From Archegozetes longisetosus (taxonomy: Eukaryota; Arthropoda; Arachnida; Sarcoptiformes; Trhypochthoniidae), in assembly GCA_018873245.2 (NCBI GenBank), contig JAEMBT020000009.1, positions 15,495,794 to 15,559,793 on the forward strand: a DNA stretch of 64,000 bases, read 5' to 3'. The notes beneath the pieces were generated by a model, which was given only the letters and a program-made list of their open reading frames with translations, was not told the DNA's origin and ran no database searches. Both the position numbers and the translations under genes were made by a program. Shown here in pieces: positions 63,865 to 64,000 of the stretch. Positions within the stretch are counted from its first letter, which is position 1. Every line of letters starts with the position of its first letter.

Positions 63865-64000
63865 TACAAGGGGTACTAGTTAAGTTTTGAGAATAAGCAA
63901 TTTATTCAAGAGTTAAATACATTATATTAAGAAATTTTTTCGAAGTACTCTCCCTGGTTTTCTATACACTTTTTCATACGTTTGAACCAGCTCTCAAACG
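63865..64000 (-). mobile_element. Mariner-like element, cut by the window end
   Basis: The minus strand from 64000 reads ESWFKRMKKCIENQGEYFEKI, the usual C-terminus of a mariner-type transposase, followed by a terminal region with AAGGGGTACTAGTTAAG near 63868. The rest lies beyond the window. Confidence 0.65.

Overview
The window is AT-rich, intron-containing animal DNA with low gene density and many decayed transposons. Short interspersed (T)TAGG-type repeats, mariner, Tc1, hAT and pogo relics, an arthropod-style tandem family of gustatory-receptor-like membrane proteins and small secreted cysteine-rich proteins point to an arthropod, perhaps a chelicerate. The lineage call is inference, not proof. 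No bacterial operon, CRISPR array, rRNA or intact tRNA gene was found.

Layout. 1.3-2.4 kb: a broken FBXO8-like gene (F-box plus Sec7) with one intron still in place. 5.0-14.2 kb: an old non-coding tandem duplication (about 5.05-7.89 and 10.76-14.21 kb) with small inverted-repeat elements inserted in the second copy. 19.7-26.3 kb: a three-exon orphan rhodopsin-class GPCR (499 aa) with an array of four 10-residue repeats in its third intracellular loop. 26.5-36 kb: a pogo-type MITE, an 11-bp minisatellite, several hairpin elements, two long fold-back elements, a GIY-YIG-like relic and an internally deleted mariner. 38.5-46.2 kb: three minus-strand copies of a seven-TM chemoreceptor gene, of which only the middle one (417 aa) is intact. 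48.1-50.2 kb: a hAT relic interrupted by a tRNA-type SINE and by a second hAT element with perfect 8-bp target duplications. 52.3-52.8 and 59.8-60.4 kb: two nearly identical two-exon genes for a secreted double-psi-beta-barrel-like protein. 54.3-59.3 kb: non-LTR ORF1 remains, a fold-back element, another hAT element and a Tc1 relic. 60.8-64.0 kb: further mariner/Tc1 remnants, one running off the window end.

Probably functional genes: the GPCR, the middle chemoreceptor and the two secreted-protein genes. They show no obvious joint pathway. The receptors may sense chemical or transmitter cues, and the secreted proteins act outside the cell. Most of the remaining sequence is non-coding or transposon-derived. 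The most distinctive property of the window is its density of inverted-repeat elements, from about 80 bp to nearly 1 kb, several with identifiable target-site duplications.
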